Shown one piece after another: positions 8,801 to 16,837 of a DNA stretch of 64,000 nt; the stretch's first letter is position 1, and each line of letters starts with the position of its first letter. Both the position numbers and the translations under genes were made by a program. The stretch spans positions 186,001 through 250,000 of the forward strand of contig NZ_JAHRED010000004.1 in assembly GCF_019084045.1 (NCBI RefSeq), in the 5' to 3' direction. The notes below the pieces were generated by a model. It was not told the DNA's origin. It ran no database searches and worked only from the letters and a program-made list of their open reading frames with translations. The stretch is from Paeniglutamicibacter quisquiliarum (GTDB lineage: Bacteria; Actinomycetota; Actinomycetes; Actinomycetales; Micrococcaceae).

Positions 8801-11278
8801 GGCGTGCCCCGCGGGGTCGGTGACCTGCGTCAGCCGGGCCAGCGCATCGTGGACGAAGCTCCACCGGGCGCCGTCGGGAAGCTCGAGGCCGGACACGTTG
8901 CCCAGGTCGTCGAAGCTGCGCGTGACGGCCCGTCCCAGCGGGTCGACGGTGCCGGTGAGCTGGCCGTGGGAACCGTAGTGCATCTCGGTGCGGGACCCGA
9001 GCGGGTCGATGACCACGGCCAGGGCTCCGCCCGGGGCGTACTCGAACTTCCACAGGGCGCCGTCGGCATCCCGGCGGGAGCGCAGCTGCCCGTTTGCGTC
9101 ATACAGGTAGGTGGTCCGGGCACCGCCGGGGGACACCGCCTCGGTGACCCTGCCCGCTGCATCGCGGTGCAGCGTCGCGGTGTTCCCGAAGGCATTGGTG
9201 ATGGTCGCCAGGTCGCCGTGTGCGTCGTGGCCGAAGCGCACGGCCACGCCGACCGGGTCGACGATCTTCTCCAGCAGGCCCTCACGCCAGTGCAGCTGCG
9301 TGCGGCCGCCCTCAGGGTCGATGACCAGGGAGGGGTTGCGGGAGGAGTCGTCGGCATATTCGTAGGTCACCAGGGCGCCGGACTCGGTCACCACGGTCAC
9401 CGGCCGGTCGGCGTGGTCATAGCCGTAGGTGATGTCGGCACCGCTCGGGGTGCGGGTGCGGACCTTCCGGCCACGCTGGTCGTAGGCGTGCACCGTGAGG
9501 GCACCGTCGCGCTCGGTGACGGAGACCAGGTTGCCGTAGCGGTCATAGCTCATGGACTGGCGCGCGTCGTTGGCGTCAATGACGCCCACCAGGCGGCCCC
9601 GGGCATCGGCGATCCAGGCGTTGGAACGGGTCCCGTCCGCATCGGACACCACCGTCAGGCGGCCCGGCAGGTAGGCGAACCGGGTCACGCGGCCGAAGGC
9701 CGAGACCTGGGTGAGCACCCGTCCGTGCTCGTCATAGGTGTTGACTGCCTCTTCGACGCCGGCGGCGTCGGTGACGGCCTCGATCAGGCCCGCGTCGTTC
9801 CAGCGGTAGCTGCGCACCCCGCCCGGCCCGGCGGCGGAGAGCAGCTGCCCGTTCTCGTCGTACTCGAACTCCACGCGGCGCCCGTCCGAGGCCATAAGCA
9901 CGGCGATCCGCTCGCCCGCGAATTCGGTGCGCACCCAGCGACCGCGTTCGTGCCTTAGTTCGGCGATGCGGCCCTCGTCATCCCGGCTCACCAGCAGCGC
10001 TGTCCCGGGGCCGGTGTCCGAAGACAGCCAGGTACCGGCCGCGGTGAACACCCAGCGGGCTCCGGCGTTGTCGCGCACCACGAGAACCTCGGCGGAATCC
10101 GCCGCGTATTTGTCGAGCTCCTCGTCATTCAGGGTTTCGCGATTAAGCCAGGAGCTTTCCCCGTCGGCCCGGTCCCAACCCTCGCCGAGGCGGGGGAACC
10201 ACAGGTGGCGTCCATCGGCCAGCACCATCCAGGCGCCCTCGTCCTCCAGCTCGAGGCGGGTGTCAAACACCGAGGCCCAGCCTGTCCCGAAGGAACCGAC
10301 CCGCTCGTCCAGGCAGTTGTATGTGCGAGCGGCCGACAGTGACGACGCCGCACCCGCGAATCCGAGGTCCACCTCGGTTTCCAGGAAGTTGCCGGTGGAG
10401 GTGTTGACCGGGTCGTTGGAGTAGCCGGTCGTCGGAGGGGCGCCGAGGGCAAAAGCAGCATCGATGGCGATGTCCTGGCGGGTCGCGCCGACCCCTTGGG
10501 CGGCGAGGGCGGCCAACAGCGCCGAGTCGGCGATCCGCGAGACGTTACCTTCGCCGCCGGCGGCGGCGAAGGCGTTGGCAATCGTCAGGGCCCACGCCAC
10601 GTCCTGGTCGTTGGCCTCGAGCCACTTGTCGAAGCCGTTGACGACACCGCTGGCGTTCAGCGAGCCATGGCTGCAGCGGGCGGCAAAGTCCGCGAGGTGG
10701 CTGCGCAATGATGCAGGCTTGCCGGCAAGTTCACTATTGAGGTTCGCCGATCCCGTGGCGAAGGAACGCAAGTCGCTGGGGCGTGCAGCGGAGACGCCGG
10801 CATTGGAACCGCCGCCCGGGGCGGGCGTTTGCCTCACGCCGGTCACGGGGGTCGAGGCCTGGATGCTCACTTCCTGTGCCGGCGGCCCGACTGGAGGGTC
10901 CTCCTCACCGAAGACCATGTCCCATCCCTTGAGGAGGATGTTGTCTTGGCGTTCTTCGCGGCGCTGTTTCCATTCGCGGGCCAGCCGGCGGCGTTCGTTT
11001 TCCTTGCGGGCTTCTTCCTTCAGCGAATTGGCGCCGGTGGCTGCCTCGCGCAAACGTGCCGCGAGCTCGTTCGCGTCCGCGGACGCGACGCGTGCATTGT
11101 CTGCAAAGAGCTTTGAGAAATGCCCCTGGAACTCGGCTCCGGCCGTCGCCACCAGGGAGGACCGGGAACCTGACTGTCCCTCAATCTTGGATGCGGCGAG
11201 GTTGAACGCCGAAATCAATGCGTCTGCCGTCCCGTTGTCAAACACAACGTCATGTTCAAAGACACCCAGATCGGCCAC
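5798..11278 (-). CDS. Rhs/YD-repeat polymorphic toxin with WXG/LXG-like N-terminus
   Basis: This 1826-aa protein has three parts. Residues 1-115 form a helical, charged export-like module similar to WXG/LXG N-termini of type VII effectors, with a linker to about 285. A DUF6531-type start (PVNTSTGNF, 290-298) leads into dozens of YD repeats (GRVxxxxxPxGxxTxYxYD pattern). The Rhs core closes at about 1460-1520 with RAYDPMTRGFLSVDPLDP and ending in NDPLHAIDPLGL. The last ~305 residues are Gly/Ala-rich and hydrophobic, with no nuclease, deaminase or protease motif I can see. The GTG start has GAGGGAG eight bases upstream. It follows a WXG100 gene and overlaps an immunity-like gene, so it is probably a secreted antibacterial toxin. 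Confidence 0.9.
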   Translation of the reverse strand: MADLGVFEHDVVFDNGTADALISAFNLAASKIEGQSGSRSSLVATAGAEFQGHFSKLFADNARVASADANELAARLREAATGANSLKEEARKENERRRLAREWKQRREERQDNILLKGWDMVFGEEDPPVGPPAQEVSIQASTPVTGVRQTPAPGGGSNAGVSAARPSDLRSFATGSANLNSELAGKPASLRSHLADFAARCSHGSLNASGVVNGFDKWLEANDQDVAWALTIANAFAAAGGEGNVSRIADSALLAALAAQGVGATRQDIAIDAAFALGAPPTTGYSNDPVNTSTGNFLETEVDLGFAGAASSLSAARTYNCLDERVGSFGTGWASVFDTRLELEDEGAWMVLADGRHLWFPRLGEGWDRADGESSWLNRETLNDEELDKYAADSAEVLVVRDNAGARWVFTAAGTWLSSDTGPGTALLVSRDDEGRIAELRHERGRWVRTEFAGERIAVLMASDGRRVEFEYDENGQLLSAAGPGGVRSYRWNDAGLIEAVTDAAGVEEAVNTYDEHGRVLTQVSAFGRVTRFAYLPGRLTVVSDADGTRSNAWIADARGRLVGVIDANDARQSMSYDRYGNLVSVTERDGALTVHAYDQRGRKVRTRTPSGADITYGYDHADRPVTVVTESGALVTYEYADDSSRNPSLVIDPEGGRTQLHWREGLLEKIVDPVGVAVRFGHDAHGDLATITNAFGNTATLHRDAAGRVTEAVSPGGARTTYLYDANGQLRSRRDADGALWKFEYAPGGALAVVIDPLGSRTEMHYGSHGQLTGTVDPLGRAVTRSFDDLGNVSGLELPDGARWSFVHDALARLTQVTDPAGHAWSREYNKNGELTAVVDPTGVRQQISADAATGTVTVRDAFERSSVRCDEFGRPVASERADGSTELTTYDACGRPVELVNADGGLTLLRRDAAGRVIEHRSPGGAVTRFEFDAAGRPAASIDPTGARTTLEYDAESRVVARVFPGGETERLAYDAVGRVVSRYTPGRGTSRFEYDLAGRLVRAVDSSFGRRRFRYDAAGQLIEAVNGLGGKTRYEYDSRGRLTTVTDPLGATTRRAYNESDQVVSETDPLGRTITAGFDAAGRQLWQCDPEGRRTEWTYDAAGRQVSLGVDGQTLMQIGRDARSRTVRITDLTREDGVEVEQLLRFNRRGQLIERLRDGRGPSWEYDADGNRTAMVDPQGTRTEFGHDAAGHVVVVEHPVLGRISYERDGAGRLVGAVASHAVQNWDYAEGALVRHARTTIDGVEETVIRRDGDGRIAAILADGIETRFFYDAACQLERSEREDGVVSRWRYDLSGRLVDEAVEGLAAELAYDAAGQLRSRTDAAGTSTYAYDGLGRRTETVEPDGSVRSFEWSPRGWLSAVATEGPSGASSRSELWVDALGELADVDGAEVWWDSAEVAPRVMSVGDQSVVALPGGVTAIGGTVLSAGWRSAHPTEAGSPWGMASDALPGLPAGLGVGASGGLQVGGMDWFGARAYDPMTRGFLSVDPLDPVVGSGWSGNPYSYAGNDPLHAIDPLGLRPVTEDELQAYRDGNNGAMAAAGDWFVENWEYVVGGAMVVAGGALMFTGVGGPVGMALMAGGADVIIQKATTGDVNWAQAAASTVLGGVGGAAPMLLRATRVGGMATQASMRVAPTANVVKSLAVNMGVNGGVGAVASSGGYGVAQAIKGEEMTGRGLAGAFVGGFVGGAAGGLAGPAGGSIAERLGKPTSSLFSTLSSSGVSAAANVSGVAATNLVAGEDTSWGDLAVAAGAGGVMPLIRLPGSVTQTNFDVLRRLPYQQPRTFQGTFVNLGQRNTTALWGSAGIGGVIGSTLGTSWDVVSD

Positions 11279-11366
11279 GCAGAAACTCCCTCATCAGACC
11301 AATGGGGCCCGGAGGTCCCGAAAAACGATCCGAGGCACCGTCGAAACCTCGGTAAAGGATGGAAAA

Positions 11367-11412
11367 CGCCCCCGCCGCCACGGCGGCACCACGGCCGGCG
11401 GCAACGGGGGCG
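11367..11412 (-). terminator. Hairpin between WXG100 and Rhs genes (attenuator-like)
   Basis: The arms CGCCCCCG (11367-11374) and CGGGGGCG (11405-11412) pair, with further GC-rich pairing inside. On the minus strand the stem is followed by TTTTCC. It sits in the 147-bp gap after the WXG100 gene, so it could cut read-through into the toxin gene and keep the WXG100 transcript more abundant. Confidence 0.55.
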
Positions 11413-11425
11413 AACCGAATACCTG

Positions 11426-11707
11426 CTAGTTGCCGCCGCCTGCGGTGAAGATGTTCGTCGAGATCTGGTTCAGCTGGCCACGCAGCTGCTCCAGCTCGGT
11501 GCGGGCCTTGTCCAGAGCGGCCTTCGTCTCGGGCCACGTTGAACCGCGGAACTGGGAAGCCAGGGGGCCATCCCACACGTTCGGGTCCGACAGGACCCGT
11601 CCCTGGGCGTCCAACTGGCTGATCTGGTCGGTGAAGCCACCGTTGATGATCGCCTGAATCTGCTGAATGGCAGTCTTTGCCTGCTCCGTTGATAGGACAC
11701 GCGACAT
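11426..11707 (-). CDS. WXG100 family protein (EsxA-like)
   Basis: This 93-aa protein is two helices joined by a VWDGP turn, the W-x-G signature, and has the usual WXG100 length. Such proteins are small helical-hairpin dimers exported by type VII secretion, or partners of larger substrates. I start it at ATG 11707 because GGAGGA lies at the right distance; a longer TTG start would overlap that site. It heads the minus-strand operon with the Rhs toxin and immunity-like genes, so it is likely the export partner of the toxin. Confidence 0.88.
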   Translation of the reverse strand: MSRVLSTEQAKTAIQQIQAIINGGFTDQISQLDAQGRVLSDPNVWDGPLASQFRGSTWPETKAALDKARTELEQLRGQLNQISTNIFTAGGGN

Positions 11708-12441
11708 GAAATCCTCCAAGAATCTTGGTGATGTCCCCGCGCAAATGCGCTACTAGGAGACTCGAACGAGAATAACTCTAACAAGATGACATGCCGCGTT
11801 CCAAGTAATGAGCCCATAAATTTCTCGTGTTCGCTAGAAATTTGACTTCCGGCCAGCGGCACGGGATGCGGCTGCTCAACGGGGACATCAGGCACGGCCT
11901 TAAGCACTCGGTAAAAGATGCTTACAAATGGCAGTCATCATTGAACGCGGGGTAGCCGATGGCCCATATGGCCACCCGACGCCTCGTTTCGAATCAACGC
12001 CTACCCGCGAGCGCGGCCAGTGTCAGTGGCAGCCATAAGATTCGAGAGCCACTGGACACCGGATTGCCGCGGGCACTCACCGCCGCGAATGGGCTGCGCA
12101 GGGCCTCCTGGCAATCGGGAAGTCGGCCCGATCTATGCTGTTCAGACCTGATTTAAGCTCGCCGCTTGAACCGGCAGGGCGGCTGATCGCATGAGGCCAG
12201 CCAAGGATTCTGCACGGATACACCGAAAAGATGCTCAATCCATGGAAAGTCCAACAACATGAGTTAGACGGCTCCAAGGAAGCCGAAGCGGGTCCCCAAA
12301 GGGCGCTCTCCGCGGCGCGTTTGGAGGCCACGCCCAGTTAACGACATGTCGGCGATCGGGTTTCGCCACGGCGCAGGTTTATCGATTCGGACGGTGTACC
12401 GCCTATTATTCAATAGGAATTTGAATCACGAAGGGGAGCAA
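11708..12441. promoter_or_regulatory. Divergent intergenic region of the secretion-like locus
   Basis: This 734-bp region separates the WXG100-Rhs operon (minus) from the lipoprotein-ATPase operon (plus). No ORF here has plausible protein composition. On the minus strand TTGGAA, 18 bp and TAGAGT form a possible promoter about 80-110 bases before the WXG100 start. On the plus side an AT-rich patch with the inverted repeat CCTATT-ATTC-AATAGG (12402-12417) lies just upstream of the RBS. A region this long and divergent suggests dedicated regulation. Confidence 0.45.
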
Positions 12442-15400
12442 GTGGCCAGCACACGACCACGTAAGACGAACGCCGCACGAACACCGAGCTCGAAGCTGGT
12501 CCGAACTGCAGGCGCGATCCTGACGGTGGCCGCCGTGGCATTCACGGCCTCGTGCACCAACGCACCCAACGTCGTCGGCACGCCGTCGCGCGTGCTGCAG
12601 TCGGTGAACGTGGCCCTTGCCTCCAACGGATCGATCTCGGCGGTCAACGGGACAGCCATCTCCGTGGACGACACCACGGGAGAATCCTCGAGCGCCGATA
12701 CCGCCTATGTTCCGGGCGAGGTCGCCAACGACCTTCCCGTCCGGGTGAGCGCGCAGTACCGCACCGCGGAGAAGACGGGCACCAACCTGGAGGAGCTGGC
12801 CGGCTACACCGGCCGGGTCGAGATCGGTTTGACCGTGGAAAACCTGACGGTGGCCCCGCGCGACGTGACCTTCGATGTGGCAGGCCAGTCACGCACCGAA
12901 CCGGTACTCGTGGGTGCTCCGATGACGATCGCCGCCTCGACGGTGCTCTCCGGCGTCTCCCCCGGCAACATCGTGGGCGAATCCGGGCCCGGCTCCGCCG
13001 GGACCAACGGCATCATCAGCGCCTCTCCCGAAGGCGAGGCCGTCATCCAGTGGGCAACTCTCCTCGCCCCTCCGGCCACGGGTGCCAGCACCACCATGCG
13101 CCTGGTCGCCGACGTCACCGAATTCGCCGCTCCGAGCATCGATCTGGCCGTCCAACCGGGCATGTCCACCGACCTCTCGGTCGATGGAGTGCTGGCCTCC
13201 GCGTTCGACACCAGCCCCACCTCCGAGCTCGCCCTGCAACGGCGCACCATCGACCTCATCGCCGAAGTCAACGACGTGCTAAGCCGCGCGGGTTCCACCA
13301 TCACCGACGTGCGCGGCAACCTCGAGAGCACCTCGAAGACCCTGGGCGTCAGTACCGCCGCCCACCTGAAGGAGAGCAGCGACTCGCTGGCCGGAACCCT
13401 TAGCGGCCTGAAGGACCAGCTCGGCTCGCTCAAGACCGACCTGGATTCCACCGTCACCGGGGCCGAGACCACGACGCTCGCGCAGCTCTCCCAGACCGTC
13501 AACACCGTCGACGCCATGCTGGGCGACACCTCGGTCGGCGTGCCGAAGGCGACGATCAAGGGCAACGGCTGCGCCGCAATCGTTGCACCCGCTGGCGAAA
13601 CCGCGACCGTCTACTCCAGCCTCGTGCTGATGTCCGCCCAGCTGGACGGCTACGCCCGCTCGACCGCAGGCTGCCGCGACGAAGTTGCCACCGCGCTGCA
13701 GAAGACCGTTGGCCCCTCTGAGCCCAACGCCGAGAACTGCACCGTGGCATCCCTGACCTGCGCGTTCCACGCGTCCTCGATCACCGTGACCGGTGCCCTG
13801 CTGAAGCTTGTGGACCAGGGCGACAAGCTGGTCGCAACGCTTCAGCCCGAGGTCATCACCGGCGCGCGGGCACAGCACCGGCTCCTTTCCGACGGAATCG
13901 ACGAGCTTGCCCTAAAAGTCGACGCTTTGGACGAGGCGGCGGCCACTGGCGATGCCAACAAGGAACAAGAAGCCAAGGCTACCAAGGTTGCATTCCAGGA
14001 ACTTAGGGACACAGTCAAGAACGTTGAATTTCCAGTTGATGAACTGAAAACGGCAATCGACAACCTGGTCACGGACGAGCGGGCTAAAAACGAGAAGATC
14101 AATACGATCGCTACAGAAACGATCAAGCTCGTCGAGGACCAGAACTTTCCGTTGAATCTGAAAAATCCATGGGTCTACGAGCCAATTGAACACACGAACA
14201 CGCTCGACTCAATGACCAAGCAAAATGACAACCTTGCAGCCGAAATGTGCGACCTGATACCCGCGGATGCCGACGCTGAGAGCTCGCCATCCGAAGCGGA
14301 CATCGACAAGGCTCCCTCGCGTGAGGACATCGAGGAGCTTCGGTCATACCTGACCTCGATTCCGTGCCGCGGCACGGACCCCGAAACTTTTGAGGACCTC
14401 GCGAAGGACCCTGAGCCACTACACGAACGGATGCAAAACTTAGCCGATGACCTAGACGATCAGGCTACTGAGCAAACCGAAGCGTGGACAAAATGGGCCG
14501 ATAATGAGACCGCGACATGGGACGCCCGTACCGAGCGTCATGCAGCGACGCAAGTCGCGGCGTGGGAAAAAGTTGCAAAGCTGGCCACCGAACCAGTCTC
14601 GGACGGCCCCGTGTACGATGCGATCGACAAATCCAATTCGAGCCTGACAGAGAGCCTTGAAGCCGTCAGCACCAAGGTTGAAGAACTAGACGGCACGTTG
14701 AAAGTCGGCGGCAGCCTCCGAGACGAAATCGAAGTACTTCGCAGGACCGTGGATGATGCCAAAGCAAGCCGGGACTCCATGGGTGAGGCGCTCCTGACCC
14801 TGCAGAAGCAGCAGGACACACTCGAATCAGGCATCACGCAGGCCTTCGAGAACACCCAGATGGCGATGACCGAAGAGGTCACCGCGCTGATCAACAGCCA
14901 GATTCGCGTCGTCTCCGCCCAGGGCGCGGAGGGCAGCGATGCAGTCGTGAAGGCATTCGACCGCTCGGTCGCCGGTTTGTCCTCGACGGCCGCCGACGTG
15001 GAAGCCAACGCCAAGACCACGGTTGACAAGCAGCACGACGAACTTGCCAAGCAGGATGCCGGCTTGACCGAGGCAGTCAGCAAGCAGACCGCCGCCTCGC
15101 TCGAGGGCATCGCGCAGAGCACCGGAGCCTCGACGCGGGATGTCGAGGGCGCCTCGAAGCTTCTGGCTGCCGGACTTTCCAAGGTCATGCTCGACCTAGG
15201 CGACCGCAAGGTCAACGGGTCCGGCCTGCTCGGATCGATGGCCACCAGCGCTGCAAAGGCCGACACGGCCGACTACCAGCTGGCGCTGGCCACCAAGAAC
15301 GCCCAGGGCTACGCGAACGTGCGGGCCGAGGACGTTGCAGGGATCCTGCTGCGCCAGGCGCAGTTCAAGGCCTCCCTCGAGGCGGTGTCGGCACTGCCGA

Positions 15401-15474
15401 CCTTCCACCTTGAGGTGCCGGCGGGCACCGCGACCCAGACGCTGTACTCCTTCCGTCTGGGAAGTGCCAAATGA
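12442..15474 (+). CDS. Large coiled-coil lipoprotein of the secretion-like locus
   Basis: This 1010-aa protein starts at GTG 12442, preceded by GGGGAG at 12433-12438. A basic N-region and hydrophobic helix end in a relaxed lipobox (FTASC), so it is probably a lipid-anchored exported protein. The N-terminal part (about 40-290) looks beta-rich and Ig-like, with regular Thr/Val strands. From about 300 onward it is dominated by long charged heptad-like helices, with Cys pairs around 370-440, consistent with an extended coiled coil. Its stop overlaps the next start (ATGA). I do not recognise a named family. It resembles in outline the long coiled-coil surface components of YueB/EsaA-type secretion machines, but it lacks their multi-pass membrane region. 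Confidence 0.7.
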   Translation: MASTRPRKTNAARTPSSKLVRTAGAILTVAAVAFTASCTNAPNVVGTPSRVLQSVNVALASNGSISAVNGTAISVDDTTGESSSADTAYVPGEVANDLPVRVSAQYRTAEKTGTNLEELAGYTGRVEIGLTVENLTVAPRDVTFDVAGQSRTEPVLVGAPMTIAASTVLSGVSPGNIVGESGPGSAGTNGIISASPEGEAVIQWATLLAPPATGASTTMRLVADVTEFAAPSIDLAVQPGMSTDLSVDGVLASAFDTSPTSELALQRRTIDLIAEVNDVLSRAGSTITDVRGNLESTSKTLGVSTAAHLKESSDSLAGTLSGLKDQLGSLKTDLDSTVTGAETTTLAQLSQTVNTVDAMLGDTSVGVPKATIKGNGCAAIVAPAGETATVYSSLVLMSAQLDGYARSTAGCRDEVATALQKTVGPSEPNAENCTVASLTCAFHASSITVTGALLKLVDQGDKLVATLQPEVITGARAQHRLLSDGIDELALKVDALDEAAATGDANKEQEAKATKVAFQELRDTVKNVEFPVDELKTAIDNLVTDERAKNEKINTIATETIKLVEDQNFPLNLKNPWVYEPIEHTNTLDSMTKQNDNLAAEMCDLIPADADAESSPSEADIDKAPSREDIEELRSYLTSIPCRGTDPETFEDLAKDPEPLHERMQNLADDLDDQATEQTEAWTKWADNETATWDARTERHAATQVAAWEKVAKLATEPVSDGPVYDAIDKSNSSLTESLEAVSTKVEELDGTLKVGGSLRDEIEVLRRTVDDAKASRDSMGEALLTLQKQQDTLESGITQAFENTQMAMTEEVTALINSQIRVVSAQGAEGSDAVVKAFDRSVAGLSSTAADVEANAKTTVDKQHDELAKQDAGLTEAVSKQTAASLEGIAQSTGASTRDVEGASKLLAAGLSKVMLDLGDRKVNGSGLLGSMATSAAKADTADYQLALATKNAQGYANVRAEDVAGILLRQAQFKASLEAVSALPTFHLEVPAGTATQTLYSFRLGSAK

Positions 15475-16805
15475 GTTCCCTCGCCACCCGCCGAAACCTC
15501 ATTTCGGCAGGCGTGGTGGTCGTGGCAGTCGCCGCGATCATTGCGCTGTCGGTCTTCCTGTTCCGCCCGGCCGATGCGGCCAAGGGCGATCCGGTGGAGG
15601 CGGGCGTCCCGGTGGCGCTCTCCGCCGCCAACGTCCCGGCCGACACCAGGCTCGGCGTCGTGGTGACGCTCGGGTCCGGTTCCGGCGCCGCGTGGAAGGA
15701 TGCGGCGCAGGGCGCTGCCGTTGCCGCACACCGCTTCACCCTTTCGGGAACGCCCATCGCGCTATCCACCGCAGATGACCGCGGAACCGCCGAGGGCGCC
15801 CGCAAGGCCGTGGAAAAGCTGGTTTCCGAGGGCGTTGCCGGAATCATCGTGGCCACCGACGGCGAGCAGGTGGACGGAGCACTCGAGGCAGCCGCCGACG
15901 CAGGGGTCCCGGTGATCCTGCCCTACTACGACGGCAAGATCGAGGCCGAGGGCGCGGCCTGGCGCACCGCACCGACCGGGGCACAGGTGTCCAAGGCGCT
16001 GGCAGCCGCCCTGGCGGGCGCAAAGCGCCCGCTGCTCATCGATGCCGGGGGCGGCGCCCCGGACTCCGTGGACGTCGACTCGAGCATCTCCTTCGCTCCG
16101 GGTGCCGATCCGGAAGAGCTCGCGGCCGATGTCGCCCGCCGCACCGGCGTGGCGGAACCGGCGAAGGCCGACGGCACGCCCGGCCGCACCCCGGTGGCGG
16201 ACCCCGCCGATGCCATCCTGCTCTCCGGCAACCCGACCCAGCAGGCAACCGTGGTGCACGCGCTGCAATCCGCCAAGGTCACGGTCCCCCTGGTGCTGAC
16301 GCCCGGGGCCACCAGCCCCGCGTTCGCCTCCGGGCTCGCACAGGCCGGCGGCACCGTCTCGGGCCGGCTCTCCACCGTCGGCGCCAACGCGGGCGACGCC
16401 GCGGCCCTGCGCCCGGATGACTCCGGCCGCGCCATGTCCGGATTCCTGGCCGGCCTGCGCGTCCTGGCGCAGGACAAGGAAGCCAAGAACCTCACCGGCG
16501 ACATGGCCTTCAGCGAGGTCGCGAATGCCGCCGACTCGCGCAGCCACGACGCCGTGGTGGCCCTGGTGCGCGCGGTGTCAACCGCCGGCAGCAACGACCC
16601 GGCCAAGGTGGCCAAGGCGCTCGGTACGCTGAAGCCGGGCCCTGCCGACGGCATCGCCGGTCCCGCACTTGACTTCACCCGACCCGACGCCATGGACGGG
16701 GACCCGGTGGTGCTGCACTTCTCGGCGCAGGACCTGGGACTGCGCCCCACGGCCACCGGGGACGGCGCGACCGCCTCCTGGTTCGCCCGCCCCTCCGCCG
16801 ACTGA
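15471..16805 (+). CDS. Membrane-anchored periplasmic-binding-protein-like protein
   Basis: This 444-aa protein has an N-terminal transmembrane segment (about 10-32) that lacks a lipobox. The body resembles a type I periplasmic-binding fold: DTRLGVVVTLGSGSG, then repeated alpha/beta units such as GVAGIIVATDGEQVDGALEAAADAGVPVILPYY. The start overlaps the lipoprotein stop by 4 bases, so the two are probably made together. No ABC permease or ATPase of the amino-acid type is nearby. A structural or sensory role in the adjacent FtsK/SpoIIIE machine is therefore more likely than solute uptake. That role is inferred from context only. Confidence 0.65.
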   Translation: MSSLATRRNLISAGVVVVAVAAIIALSVFLFRPADAAKGDPVEAGVPVALSAANVPADTRLGVVVTLGSGSGAAWKDAAQGAAVAAHRFTLSGTPIALSTADDRGTAEGARKAVEKLVSEGVAGIIVATDGEQVDGALEAAADAGVPVILPYYDGKIEAEGAAWRTAPTGAQVSKALAAALAGAKRPLLIDAGGGAPDSVDVDSSISFAPGADPEELAADVARRTGVAEPAKADGTPGRTPVADPADAILLSGNPTQQATVVHALQSAKVTVPLVLTPGATSPAFASGLAQAGGTVSGRLSTVGANAGDAAALRPDDSGRAMSGFLAGLRVLAQDKEAKNLTGDMAFSEVANAADSRSHDAVVALVRAVSTAGSNDPAKVAKALGTLKPGPADGIAGPALDFTRPDAMDGDPVVLHFSAQDLGLRPTATGDGATASWFARPSAD

Positions 16806-16837
16806 CCCCCACTGCCCGACGACGAAAGGAGCGCGCG

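Noticed and set aside
6700-10450. Regular repeats that could be mistaken for a CRISPR or noncoding repeat array
   Set aside because: They are degenerate YD coding repeats in frame within the Rhs gene; no direct repeats with unique spacers.
11959-12331. Short ORFs in the divergent intergenic region of the secretion-like locus
   Set aside because: No RBS, no codon bias, no recognisable motif.
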